A stretch of 64,000 bases of DNA from Tropicibacter alexandrii (GTDB taxonomy: Bacteria > Pseudomonadota > Alphaproteobacteria > Rhodobacterales > Rhodobacteraceae): assembly GCF_003667315.2 (NCBI RefSeq), contig NZ_RCTZ02000006.1:62001-126000 (forward strand), given 5' to 3'. The position numbers and the translations under genes were made by a program. A model generated the notes under the pieces. That model was not told where the DNA came from. It worked only from the letters and a program-made list of their open reading frames with translations, and searched no databases. This document shows, piece after piece, positions 56,228 to 64,000 of this stretch (its first letter is position 1; each line of letters starts with the position of its first letter).

Positions 56228-56964
56228 CGTCTGGGAATCCTCGGGATGCGGGTGACGGACCTGTAGCGTGTGGCGCGGTGTGGCGGATGTCCATGGGTCA
56301 CCGCCCAGAAACGTGGCCCGCCAAGCCAAAGCCAGGTCGGGAACGCCAGCACAATCCCGATCACAAAGCCCCCGGCATGCGCCCAGTAGGCGACGCCGCC
56401 TTCTGCGGCGGGGGCGCTCCAGCCACCGATCACCTGCATGGCGAACCAGAGCGCAAGCATCAGCCAAGCGGGCACCGGGATCACGCGGATGATGACGATG
56501 AGGAACAGCAGGATATCGACCCGCGCTTTGGGAAACAGCAGCAGGTAGCCGCCCATCACCCCCGCAATGGCGCCGGAGGCGCCGATGGTGGGGACGGTCG
56601 AAAACGGCTCGGACAGGTACTGCGCCAGACCCGCGCCGGCGCCGCAGGCAAGGTAGAACAGCGCGTAAAGGGCATGGCCCATGCGGTCTTCGAGATTGTC
56701 GCCGAAGATGAACAGGAACAACATGTTGCCCGCCAGATGCATCACCCCGCCATGCAGGAAGATCGAGGTCACAAGCCCGGTATAGCCGTAGCCTTCGGTC
56801 AGGAAACGGGGAACGAGCGCGTAGTTCGCATAGAGTTCGAGCAAGGCGCGGGGCGAGGATTCGAGGTGCCAGGTCGACAGAAAGACAAGGATGTTCGCCG
56901 CGATCAGCGCGTAGGTGACAAAGGGCACCCGGCTGGACGGGTTGTGATCGCGGATCGGAAACAT
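56224..56964 (-). CDS. Rhomboid-family intramembrane serine protease
   Basis: The 246-residue product has about six membrane segments. The HLAGNMLFLFIFGDNLED helix carries the oxyanion Asn, the catalytic Ser is in TIGASGAIAGVMGG, and the catalytic His in YWAHAGGFVIG. It cleaves transmembrane helices of unknown clients. A copy of the 26-bp palindrome lies upstream, between it and putA. Confidence 0.94.
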   Translation of the reverse strand: MFPIRDHNPSSRVPFVTYALIAANILVFLSTWHLESSPRALLELYANYALVPRFLTEGYGYTGLVTSIFLHGGVMHLAGNMLFLFIFGDNLEDRMGHALYALFYLACGAGAGLAQYLSEPFSTVPTIGASGAIAGVMGGYLLLFPKARVDILLFLIVIIRVIPVPAWLMLALWFAMQVIGGWSAPAAEGGVAYWAHAGGFVIGIVLAFPTWLWLGGPRFWAVTHGHPPHRATRYRSVTRIPRIPRR

Positions 56965-56999
56965 CCGCTAGAGTTAGGCGCTGTCACGGGCGGCGTAAA

Positions 57000-57025
57000 G
57001 TAGGATGGGTGATCACCCATCCTAC
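57000..57025. repeat. 26-bp perfect palindrome, copy 4 of 4
   Basis: Arm GTAGGATGGGTGA with exact complement, between putA (upstream) and the rhomboid gene (downstream) on the minus strand, six bases from the putA stop. Confidence 0.85.
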
Positions 57026-57031
57026 CTCGGG

Positions 57032-60000
57032 TCAGTCCTGACCGGCCAGCAAGGCGGCATTGCCCCCGGCGGCGGTCGTGTCGATGCAGACGTGACGTTC
57101 TGCCATGGCGTGGCCCTTGTCGGGCCGTGCCGTGATCAGGGTCAGGATCGGGCCGTCGCGCCCGGCCAATGCGCGGCGATAGGCGCGGGCCGTGGTTTCG
57201 TCCCCCCACCAGAGCGCGGCGGAAAACCCGTCGAGACGGCCCAGTTCCTCGGGTGAGATGGCCCGGGTGGCGGCCAGTGCGCGTCCGCCAAGTGCCTCGA
57301 TCTCGGCAGCCTGAGCCTTGGCGGACTCCTCGCCGGGGCCGAGGCACAGCACCGGCAGACGGGCTTCCTGCCGATACTGGTTGGCCTCGCCCGTCGGGCC
57401 GGGCAGGTCGCGCGTCTCGCTCGCCGGGGCAGGATGCGCCAGCAGAGCCTTGCCAAGATCGGTCGGCCCGGTTTCGGCGAATACCCCGGTCGACCGGTCT
57501 GCGGCGTGCAGGCGGAACCGGTCCAGATACAGCGGCCCCCCGGCCTTTGGCCCGGTGCCCGACAGACCCTCGCCCCCGAAAGGCTGGCTGCCGACGATCG
57601 CGCCGATCTGGTTGCGGTTGACGTAAATGTTGCCCGCATGGATGCGGTCGGACACGTGCTGCACGCGGTCGTCGATCCGGGTCATCAGGCCAAAGGTCAG
57701 CCCGTAGCCGGTGCCGTTGATCGTGTCGATCACCTTGTCCAGATCCTTGGCCTTGAAGGTGGCGATGTGCAGGACGGGGCCAAAGATCTCGCGTTCCAGA
57801 TCTTCGATCGCGTTTACGCGGATCAGTGCGGGCGGCACGAAATATCCCGTGTCCGGCACCGCGACGCGGTGCAGGAGGCGCTGCCCGGCGGCGTCGATAT
57901 GGCTTTGGATGCCCGCCTGCGCCTCGGCGTCGATCACCGGGCCAAGGTCGGTCGCCGGGTGCCACGGATCACCCGCCACCAGCGCATCCATCGCGCCGGT
58001 CAGCATCTTGGTGAATTCCTCGGCGATGTCTTCCTGCACGTAGAGGCACCGCAGGGCCGAGCAGCGCTGGCCCGCCGATTGGAAGGCGCTTTCGACGATG
58101 GCCTGCACGGCCTGTTCGGGCAGGGCGGTGCTGTCGACGATCATCGCGTTCAGCCCGCCGGTTTCGGCGATGAAGGGCGTGCCGGGGTCCAGATGCTCGG
58201 CAATGCTGCGATGGATGATCTGCGCCGTCTCGGTCGAGCCGGTGAAGGCCACACCCGCGACTTGCGGCTGGCGCGTCAGCGCCGCGCCCACATCGCCCGC
58301 GCCGGGCAGCAGGTGCAGGGCCTCGCGGGGGACGCCGGCCTCGTGCAGCAACTGCGTGGCGCGCCATGCGATCAGCGGGGTCTGTTCGGCGGGTTTGGCG
58401 AGGACCGCGTTGCCGGTGGCCAAAGCCGCCGAGATTTGCCCGGTGAAGATCGCCAGCGGGAAGTTCCACGGCGAGATGCAGGCAAAGACGCCGCGCGGCG
58501 GGGCATCCGCGTCTGAAATCCCGGCGGCGTAATAGCGCAGGAAATCCACCGCTTCGCGCAGTTCGGCCACGGCGTCGAGCTGGGTCTTGCCCGCCTCGCG
58601 GTGCAGCAGGGCGAACAACTCGCCGAAATGCGACTCATACAGGTCGGCGGCGCGGTTCAGCACGGCGGCGCGCTCGGCAGCGGGGACGTCCCAAGGCCGC
58701 GCGGCCTCTGCCGCCTGCGCGACGGTGTCCGCGCTGGCCCAAGTGATGTGGCCAACCTGATCGGCGGGATCGGTGGGGTTCACGACAGGCTCGGTCGCGC
58801 CATGGGTCGTGGCGGTCGTCAGCGGTGTCCCGTGCCATTCGTGATGGCGGAAGGGGGCGCGGGCGGTCTCGATCACCGCCTGCGTCGGGCGGTGGCGCAG
58901 GTCGAAACCCCGAGAATTCGTGCGCTCGGGTTGGAACAGATCCGGCCCAGCCGTGAGGCCCCGGGTCTGCGCCCGGGGCGCGGTGTCTGCGGCAAAGACC
59001 GTATCGAAAGGATCGGCGGCGACGGTTTCGGGCGCCACGTCCTCGTCCACGATCTGGTTGACGAAGGACGAGTTCGCGCCGTTTTCCAGCAGGCGGCGCA
59101 CGAGGTAGGCGAGCAGGTCGCGATGTGCGCCCACGGGCGCGTAGATGCGGCAGCGGGTCTGTTCGTTCTTATGGACGATCTCGTGCAGGGTCTCGCCCAT
59201 GCCGTGCAGGCGCTGGAACTCGAATGCGCCCTTGTCGGTCGCCATGTACAGGATCGCGGCCACCGTATGCGCGTTATGCGTCGCGAATTGCGGGTAGATG
59301 CGGTCGGTCAGGCGCAACAGGCGGCGGGCATTCGCGATATAGCTGACATCCGTCGCGGCCTTGTGGGTGAAAACCGGGAAACCCGGCAGTCCTGCGACCT
59401 GAGCGCGCTTGATTTCCGTGTCCCAATAGGCGCCCTTGACGAGGCGGACCATGATCCGCCGGTCATGCTTCTCCGCCAGCGCATGCAGCCAGTCGATGAC
59501 GGACCCGGCGCGCTGGCCATAGGCCTGCACGACGACGCCGAAACCGTCCCAGCCGCGCAAGGACGCATCGGCCAGAACCGTTTCGATGATGTCCAGAGAC
59601 AGCGACAGGCGATCGGCCTCTTCGGCGTCGATGTTCAGACCGATGCCCACCGCCTTGGCGCGCTGGCACAGGTCCAGCAGTCGGGGGCACAGCGCGGCCT
59701 TGGCGCCGTCGCGCAGCAGTTCGTCATAGCGCGGATGCAGGGCCGAGAGCTTGACCGAGATGCCGGGATTGTCGCGGATGTCGCTGGCCTTGGCGTTTGC
59801 CCCGATGGCGGTGATCGCGTCGGCATAGGATTTGAAGTAACGCTGCGCGTCGGCCTCGGTGCGAGCGGCCTCACCCAGCATGTCGTAGGAATAGGTGTAG
59901 CCCTTGGCTTCCATCTTGGATCCGCGCTTCATCGCGGACTGGATCGTCTCACCCAGCACGAATTGCGCGCCCATCTCCTTCATCGCGCGGCCGACGGCGG

Positions 60001-60475
60001 TGCGGATCACCGGCTCGCCCAAGCGGCGGACGGCCGAGCGCAGATGCGCCACCGGTCCCGGCGGCGTGTCCTCCAGCACCTTGCCGGTCAGCATCAGGGC
60101 CCATGTCGAGGCGTTCACAAGCGGCGAGGTCGAATGCCCCATATGCTTGCCCCAGTCCGACGGCGCGATCTTGTCCTCGATCAGCGCGTCGATGGTGCGG
60201 GCATCGGGCACGCGCAAAAGCGCCTCGGCCAGACACATCAGCGCGATGCCTTCATCGGTGGACAGACCGTATTCCGCAAGGAACACCTCCATCAGGCCGG
60301 GGCGCGTGGTGCCGCGGATGTCACGCACCAGTTGCGCGGCGCGCGCGCTGATCGCGCTGCGGTCCTGCGTGGTCAGATCGGCTGTTTCGCGAAGCACTTT
60401 CAGCCGCTCTGCCTCGTTGGCATAGGTCAAAACGTCGATTTGGCTGCGAAGATCGGGCATGCTGTCTTTGGGCAT
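57032..60475 (-). CDS. putA: Bifunctional proline dehydrogenase / glutamate-semialdehyde dehydrogenase
   Basis: PutA oxidises proline to glutamate in two steps. The 1147-residue product has an FAD-dependent ProDH barrel at about 60-450 (VRLVKGAYWDTEIKRAQ, FATHNAHTVAAIL) and an NAD-dependent P5C dehydrogenase at about 520-1000 (SPWNFPLAIFTGQISAAL, VAFTGSTETAQ, catalytic Cys in SAGQRCSALRCLY). It lacks the N-terminal ribbon-helix-helix of the E. coli enzyme (1320 residues) and so is not itself a repressor; the divergent putR fits that gap. The start may also be an internal ATG at residue 6. Confidence 0.96.
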   Translation of the reverse strand: MPKDSMPDLRSQIDVLTYANEAERLKVLRETADLTTQDRSAISARAAQLVRDIRGTTRPGLMEVFLAEYGLSTDEGIALMCLAEALLRVPDARTIDALIEDKIAPSDWGKHMGHSTSPLVNASTWALMLTGKVLEDTPPGPVAHLRSAVRRLGEPVIRTAVGRAMKEMGAQFVLGETIQSAMKRGSKMEAKGYTYSYDMLGEAARTEADAQRYFKSYADAITAIGANAKASDIRDNPGISVKLSALHPRYDELLRDGAKAALCPRLLDLCQRAKAVGIGLNIDAEEADRLSLSLDIIETVLADASLRGWDGFGVVVQAYGQRAGSVIDWLHALAEKHDRRIMVRLVKGAYWDTEIKRAQVAGLPGFPVFTHKAATDVSYIANARRLLRLTDRIYPQFATHNAHTVAAILYMATDKGAFEFQRLHGMGETLHEIVHKNEQTRCRIYAPVGAHRDLLAYLVRRLLENGANSSFVNQIVDEDVAPETVAADPFDTVFAADTAPRAQTRGLTAGPDLFQPERTNSRGFDLRHRPTQAVIETARAPFRHHEWHGTPLTTATTHGATEPVVNPTDPADQVGHITWASADTVAQAAEAARPWDVPAAERAAVLNRAADLYESHFGELFALLHREAGKTQLDAVAELREAVDFLRYYAAGISDADAPPRGVFACISPWNFPLAIFTGQISAALATGNAVLAKPAEQTPLIAWRATQLLHEAGVPREALHLLPGAGDVGAALTRQPQVAGVAFTGSTETAQIIHRSIAEHLDPGTPFIAETGGLNAMIVDSTALPEQAVQAIVESAFQSAGQRCSALRCLYVQEDIAEEFTKMLTGAMDALVAGDPWHPATDLGPVIDAEAQAGIQSHIDAAGQRLLHRVAVPDTGYFVPPALIRVNAIEDLEREIFGPVLHIATFKAKDLDKVIDTINGTGYGLTFGLMTRIDDRVQHVSDRIHAGNIYVNRNQIGAIVGSQPFGGEGLSGTGPKAGGPLYLDRFRLHAADRSTGVFAETGPTDLGKALLAHPAPASETRDLPGPTGEANQYRQEARLPVLCLGPGEESAKAQAAEIEALGGRALAATRAISPEELGRLDGFSAALWWGDETTARAYRRALAGRDGPILTLITARPDKGHAMAERHVCIDTTAAGGNAALLAGQD

Positions 60476-60583
60476 CTGCTGTCTCGTGTGGAGTTTGGAC
60501 CAGTATACACGCGGCTGCGCGGGCGGATTGACCGCATAGGGCCTGAATGATTATCTAAGTGACTTCATTTGAGGGGACAGCCT

Positions 60584-61060
60584 ATGCAAAGTGACGATTC
60601 CTTTCTGGACCGTTTCGACCGGGCGATTCTCACGGAACTGGCCGGAGACGGTCGGATTTCCATCACCGAACTGGCCAAACGGATCGGCTTGTCCAAATCG
60701 CCGACGCAGGCGCGGCTGCGAAAACTCGAAGAGGACGGCGTGATCAAGGGCTACCGCGCCATGCTCGATCCGATCCGGCTGGGGCTGGATCACGTCGCCT
60801 TTGTCGAGGTGCGCATGAACGACACGCGCGAGGCCACGCTGGCGCGGTTCAATCAGGCCGTCACCCAAATCCCCGAGATCGAGCAGGCGCATCTGATCGC
60901 GGGCAATTTCGACTACCTGCTCAAGGTGCGCACGGCGGATATGCCGTCCTACAGGCGGGTACTGGCCGAGAAGGTCTCGACTCTGCCGGGGGTGGCCTCG
61001 ACCTCGACCTTCGTCGCGATGGAGGCCGTGAAGGAGGCCGGTTTCGCAGACGTGACTTGA
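60584..61060 (+). CDS. putR: Lrp/AsnC-family regulator, probable PutR
   Basis: The product has 158 residues from ATG 60584 with a GAGGGGAC site. The HTH is at about 12-60 (LAGDGRISITELAKRIGLSK, SPTQARLRKLEEDGVIKGYR) followed by an RAM effector domain. It is divergent from putA across 108 bases, the arrangement in which PutR activates putA in response to proline in alphaproteobacteria. Confidence 0.9.
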   Translation: MQSDDSFLDRFDRAILTELAGDGRISITELAKRIGLSKSPTQARLRKLEEDGVIKGYRAMLDPIRLGLDHVAFVEVRMNDTREATLARFNQAVTQIPEIEQAHLIAGNFDYLLKVRTADMPSYRRVLAEKVSTLPGVASTSTFVAMEAVKEAGFADVT

Positions 61061-61090
61061 CCCATGGGCAGGCTGAGTCATTCTTGGATC

Positions 61091-61630
61091 ATGAAGAATG
61101 TTCTTGCTCTGATATTGGTGGCGGGTCCGGTCTGTGCGGATGGCTGCCCCGAGGCCCCCGACCACAGCGCCGATCTTGCGCCGCTTTACGAGGCGTTGCA
61201 AACCGCCCCGAACGAGATGGCGGCGCGCGCGATCACCAACCAGATGTGGGGCTATTGGGACAATGCGCCTGACGAGGCCAGTCAGGCGATGCTGGACCAA
61301 GGCATGCGATACCGCGCGTCTTACGACTTCCTGAACGCGTTGGACCGGTTCGATGCGCTGGTGGGATACTGTCCCTTCTACGCCGAAGGCTACAACCAGC
61401 GCGCCTTCGTCAATTTCATCAGCGGAAATTACGCCGCGGCGCTGCCGGATCTGGAACGCGCGCTGGAGCTGAACCCGCGCCATATCGGGGCGCTGTCGGG
61501 CAAGGCCCTGACGCTGATCCAGATGGGCCGCGACGCCGAAGGGCAAGCCGCGTTGCGCGCGGCGCTGGACGTCAACCCGTGGCTGTCCGAGCGGCACATG
61601 CTGAAGGACGCACCCGGCGAAGAGCTGTGA
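61091..61630 (+). CDS. Secreted TPR protein
   Basis: The product has 179 residues from ATG 61091; the signal peptide is MKNVLALILVAGPVCA. At least two TPR-like units are visible (AEGYNQRAFVNFISGNYAAA, ALPDLERALELNPRHIGALS and following GKALTLIQMGRDAEGQAALR). It is periplasmic and likely a protein-protein scaffold; partners are unknown. An upstream ATG at 61064 would displace the signal peptide. Confidence 0.8.
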   Translation: MKNVLALILVAGPVCADGCPEAPDHSADLAPLYEALQTAPNEMAARAITNQMWGYWDNAPDEASQAMLDQGMRYRASYDFLNALDRFDALVGYCPFYAEGYNQRAFVNFISGNYAAALPDLERALELNPRHIGALSGKALTLIQMGRDAEGQAALRAALDVNPWLSERHMLKDAPGEEL

Positions 61631-61643
61631 CGCGACCCATAAG

Positions 61644-61658
61644 TTAACGTTGCGTTAA
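61644..61658 (+). promoter_or_regulatory. CtrA binding site
   Basis: TTAACGTTGCGTTAA matches the full alphaproteobacterial CtrA box TTAA-N7-TTAA. It lies 85 bases before the start of the RTX gene at 61744. Confidence 0.7.
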
Positions 61659-61743
61659 GATCGGGTATTCCGGACTTTTACCGGTGGCCATGGGCACCAG
61701 ACTGAGAGGGCACGCATCTCGCCCCATTCAGAAAGCTTTTCCC

Positions 61744-63339
61744 ATGCCCATTTTGACCAACAACGAAACCACCCAACAAACCATCGCTTTTCACAATGAT
61801 CTGTTCATCGCGCCCGGGGCCTCGGTGATGGTCACGACGGGCTCTGCGATCGACACGTCCAGCGGCGATTATACTCCGTCCCTGATCAACTACGGGACCT
61901 TGGTGACGAATGCGACCGAGGCGGTCGAATGGCTGGCCGATGGCGGGAGCATCTACAATGATGGCATCATTGCCTCCGGGTCCGCCTATTCGGCCCGCGC
62001 GGTCAGCTTCAATGCGCATTACGTGGACGCGGCCTTTGCCCTGACGAACGGGCCAAATGGCCAGATCATCGGCGGGTTCGAGGTCAACTCCTATGGCGTC
62101 CCGGTGGGAACGCCGATCCCGGCCGGGGACAACTTGGTCTCGCTCCAGAATTCCGGGCTGATCACCGTTCTGCCTGACCAATACAACAACAACAATTCCG
62201 CAGCGGTCCGGCTTCTGACGATGCCGGCGCATTACAATATCGACAACAGCGGCACGATTTCCGGCGAGATCGGCGTGTATTTCCAGCAACTCGCGTCCTA
62301 TGGCGGGGATTTCGTGTTGTTCAACACGGGAGAGATCATCGGCACTGCCGGAGAGGGTCTGCGGCTGTATGCCAACGCCAACAACAACGAGACCCTGCTG
62401 CTGAACAATTCGGGCCGCATCGCCAGCCTTAACGATGACGCGATCTATGCGTTTGCGGGCAATTGGGTCCTGAACAATCTCGAAGGCGGCGTGATCGAGG
62501 GCCGGATCAATTTCGCAGGGGATTGGGAAACGCGTCTGACCAATGACGGGCTGATCGTCGGCGATGTCGACCTGTGGGACGGAAGCGACCATGTGACGAA
62601 TTCTGGTTCGATACAGGGCAACGTGAACATGGGCGCCCACGATGACCGCTATATCGGGCAGGGCGGCACCGTGACCGGCAGTATCGACATGGGCGGCGGC
62701 GATGATCTGGCGCGCGTCGATCAGGACTACCTCGTGATCGACGGCGGGGCGGGCAACGATACGCTGATCGTCACCGGCGACCGGGTCGTCGCCAGCGGGT
62801 TCGAGACGATCTTCCTCAATGGCTCGGCCGATATCAGCGTCGATGGCGGCGCGACCGATGACAAGATCTGGGGCAATTTCGGGGCCAATGGCATCGGCGG
62901 CGGCGACGGGGCCGACACGATCCGGTCCGGCAATGGGGACGACACGATCGAAGGCGGCGCGGGCGATGACATCCTGTATTCCGGTTCCGGCAATGACGAG
63001 ATCGTCGGGGGCGGCGGCAAGGACTTGATGAACGGGGGCGCCGACGCGGATATCTTTGTTTTTGAGGCGGTCAGCGACAGCGGCACCACGGGCGCCACGG
63101 CGGACATCATCAAAAGCTTTGAACATGGCGTGGACCGGATCGACATGTCCTTTCTCACCAATCCCGCCTTTATCGGCACCGGCGCCTTCACCGGGGGCGG
63201 CACTGCCGAAATCCGCGTGCAACTGCTGGCGAACAACAACAGCCGCTTGCTGATTGACGCCGATGGCAACGGCACGACCGACATGATGATTACGATGCTC
63301 GGCCAGCAGACCTTCGACGCGGATGATTTCATCCTCTGA
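61744..63339 (+). CDS. RTX-type calcium-binding protein, third in the window
   Basis: The 531-residue product begins MPILTNNETTQQTIAFHNDL. Residues 1-330 form a beta-rich repetitive region (…LINYGTLVTNATEAVEWLAD…, …LLNNSGRIASLNDDAIYAFA…), helix-like in the style of autotransporter passengers. Residues about 332-435 carry RTX nonapeptides (GGDGADTIRS, GGAGDDILYS, GGADADIFVF). The C-terminal 100 residues (DIIKSFEHGVDRIDMSFLTN … TFDADDFIL) resemble the peptidase-M10 C-terminal domain that carries the type I secretion signal. It has no Hint domain and no link to the other two RTX N-termini. The binding site before ATG 61744 is weak. Confidence 0.88.
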   Translation: MPILTNNETTQQTIAFHNDLFIAPGASVMVTTGSAIDTSSGDYTPSLINYGTLVTNATEAVEWLADGGSIYNDGIIASGSAYSARAVSFNAHYVDAAFALTNGPNGQIIGGFEVNSYGVPVGTPIPAGDNLVSLQNSGLITVLPDQYNNNNSAAVRLLTMPAHYNIDNSGTISGEIGVYFQQLASYGGDFVLFNTGEIIGTAGEGLRLYANANNNETLLLNNSGRIASLNDDAIYAFAGNWVLNNLEGGVIEGRINFAGDWETRLTNDGLIVGDVDLWDGSDHVTNSGSIQGNVNMGAHDDRYIGQGGTVTGSIDMGGGDDLARVDQDYLVIDGGAGNDTLIVTGDRVVASGFETIFLNGSADISVDGGATDDKIWGNFGANGIGGGDGADTIRSGNGDDTIEGGAGDDILYSGSGNDEIVGGGGKDLMNGGADADIFVFEAVSDSGTTGATADIIKSFEHGVDRIDMSFLTNPAFIGTGAFTGGGTAEIRVQLLANNNSRLLIDADGNGTTDMMITMLGQQTFDADDFIL

Positions 63340-63353
63340 GCCGCGAAAACCGC

Positions 63354-63382
63354 TTTTCACGCTGCGCCGCAGGTCCTAGTTT
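63354..63382 (+). promoter_or_regulatory. Possible promoter of tRNA-Leu
   Basis: TTTTCA (63354-63359) and TAGTTT (63377-63382) are 17 bases apart, 11 bases before the tRNA. Confidence 0.4.
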
Positions 63383-63393
63383 GCGCCCTGCTG

Positions 63394-63477
63394 GCCCGCG
63401 TGGTGGAATGGTAGACACAGGGGACTTAAAATCCCCAGCCTTCGGGCGTACCGGTTCGAGTCCGGTCGCGGGTACCA
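63394..63477 (+). tRNA. tRNA-Leu (anticodon TAA)
   Basis: An 84-nt class II tRNA: acceptor GCCCGCG / CGCGGGT, anticodon loop CTTAAAA (anticodon TAA) in a GGGGA/TCCCC stem, a variable arm (CAGCCTTCGGGCGT) and encoded CCA. Confidence 0.96.
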
Positions 63478-63676
63478 AAGCTTCGGTCCGATGCCGACAT
63501 GTTCCATGCGGCGGTGTCGGCAAGACCGGTATGGCCCATGTCCGGCATCCCCTGCCTCAGCCCTATGATTGCGAAACTTGGCGTGTTGCGGAACCGCCCC
63601 GCGCCTTGCGCGATAGGTAAGGGCTAGGCCTATGCGTGGGCTTGTGTATCATCACGTCGGGTTCGGGAGAACGGCT

Positions 63677-64000
63677 ATGAAACTCAGAGGGGTACGGCGC
63701 AGCCGCAATGTCGAGGATCGGCGCGGTATGGCCAGTGGCGGAATGAAGGTCGGAGCGGTGGGCTTTCTTGCCGTGCTGGCATTGAGCTACTTCACCGGCA
63801 TCGACCTGACGCCGCTGGTGTCCGGGGGCGGTGACAATCGCCTCGAGGCCCCCACCGCCGCCGAGGAAGAGGCGGCGGATTTCTCGGCGGCCGTTCTGGG
63901 CACGACGGAAAGCGTCTGGAGCGATATTTTCCGCGACCAGTTGAACGCATCCTACCGCCCGCCCGTGCTTGTGCTGTTCTCGGGGACCACGTCTTCGCCC
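63677..64000 (+). CDS. Putative neutral zinc metallopeptidase (YpfJ family), 5' part only
   Basis: The first 108 residues are visible. The start MKLRGVRRSRNVEDRRGM follows GGGAGA. A membrane segment (VGAVGFLAVLALSYFTGIDL) comes next, then SVWSDIFRDQLNASYRPPVL and LVLFSGTT, the conserved N-terminal half of the YpfJ/KPN_02809 family (about 290 residues). The HExxH motif lies beyond the window, so catalysis cannot be checked here. Confidence 0.85.
   Translation, partial: MKLRGVRRSRNVEDRRGMASGGMKVGAVGFLAVLALSYFTGIDLTPLVSGGGDNRLEAPTAAEEEAADFSAAVLGTTESVWSDIFRDQLNASYRPPVLVLFSGTTSSP

Noticed and set aside
58601-60550. 649-codon plus-strand frame opposite putA
   Set aside because: Antisense shadow of a well-identified gene, Arg/Gly/His-rich, no domain.

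Overview
The window is high-GC, densely coded DNA with many ATGA/GTGA start-stop overlaps. Its gene content (phosphatidylcholine synthase, PutA without a DNA-binding domain plus a divergent Lrp-type PutR, RTX/Hint proteins, DUF1194 proteins, an LdtR-like MarR regulator, a full CtrA box) points to an alphaproteobacterium of the Rhodobacterales (Roseobacter group). It looks like ordinary chromosome: housekeeping genes, three tRNAs, no rRNA, no CRISPR, no transposase and no phage genes.

Layout. 1-0.8 kb: the 5' end of a Hint-domain gene and a 49-residue basic protein. 0.8-6.8 kb: pgeF, a MidA-like methyltransferase and lgt; ubiK; a small secreted protein; a CobW GTPase and an amidohydrolase. 6.8-16.3 kb: a LysR regulator, a five-gene peptide-type ABC importer, then xylB-xylA. 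16.4-19.8 kb: the minus-strand run dapF-mtaB-paiB-pcs. 20-23 kb: tRNA-Lys, a lipoprotein with an HExxH motif, a cytochrome c and an unrecognised 477-residue protein. 23.4-39.2 kb: two giant RTX-repeat proteins (2383 and 1541 residues), each ending in a Hint domain and sharing an N-terminal domain, separated by a lytic transglycosylase, a small zinc-ribbon membrane protein, a GNAT enzyme, tRNA-Arg and a YihY/BrkB membrane protein. 39.3-46.6 kb: a DUF2177 protein, a GST, parE, a DUF1194 protein, folA-thyA, an alcohol dehydrogenase and a CbiX-like chelatase. 46.9-51.1 kb: a TbpB-like surface lipoprotein with its Slam (type 11 secretion) partner, gloA and two tandem DUF1194 genes. 51.1-57 kb: an LdtR-like regulator, an XRE regulator with sdhE, aspartate aminotransferase, small proteins, suhB, a GFA protein and a rhomboid protease. 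57-64 kb: putA/putR, a TPR protein, a third RTX protein under a CtrA box, tRNA-Leu and the 5' end of a neutral zinc metallopeptidase.

The main theme is the cell surface and secretion: three RTX proteins plus a fourth Hint protein (no type I exporter lies in the window), a Slam/TbpB-like pair, three secreted VWA-like DUF1194 proteins and several small secreted proteins. The main structural signals outside genes are a 26-bp perfect palindrome present four times between genes, a pair of fused 24-bp palindromes inside the ABC operon, and a degenerate Rhodobacterales-type intergenic repeat.
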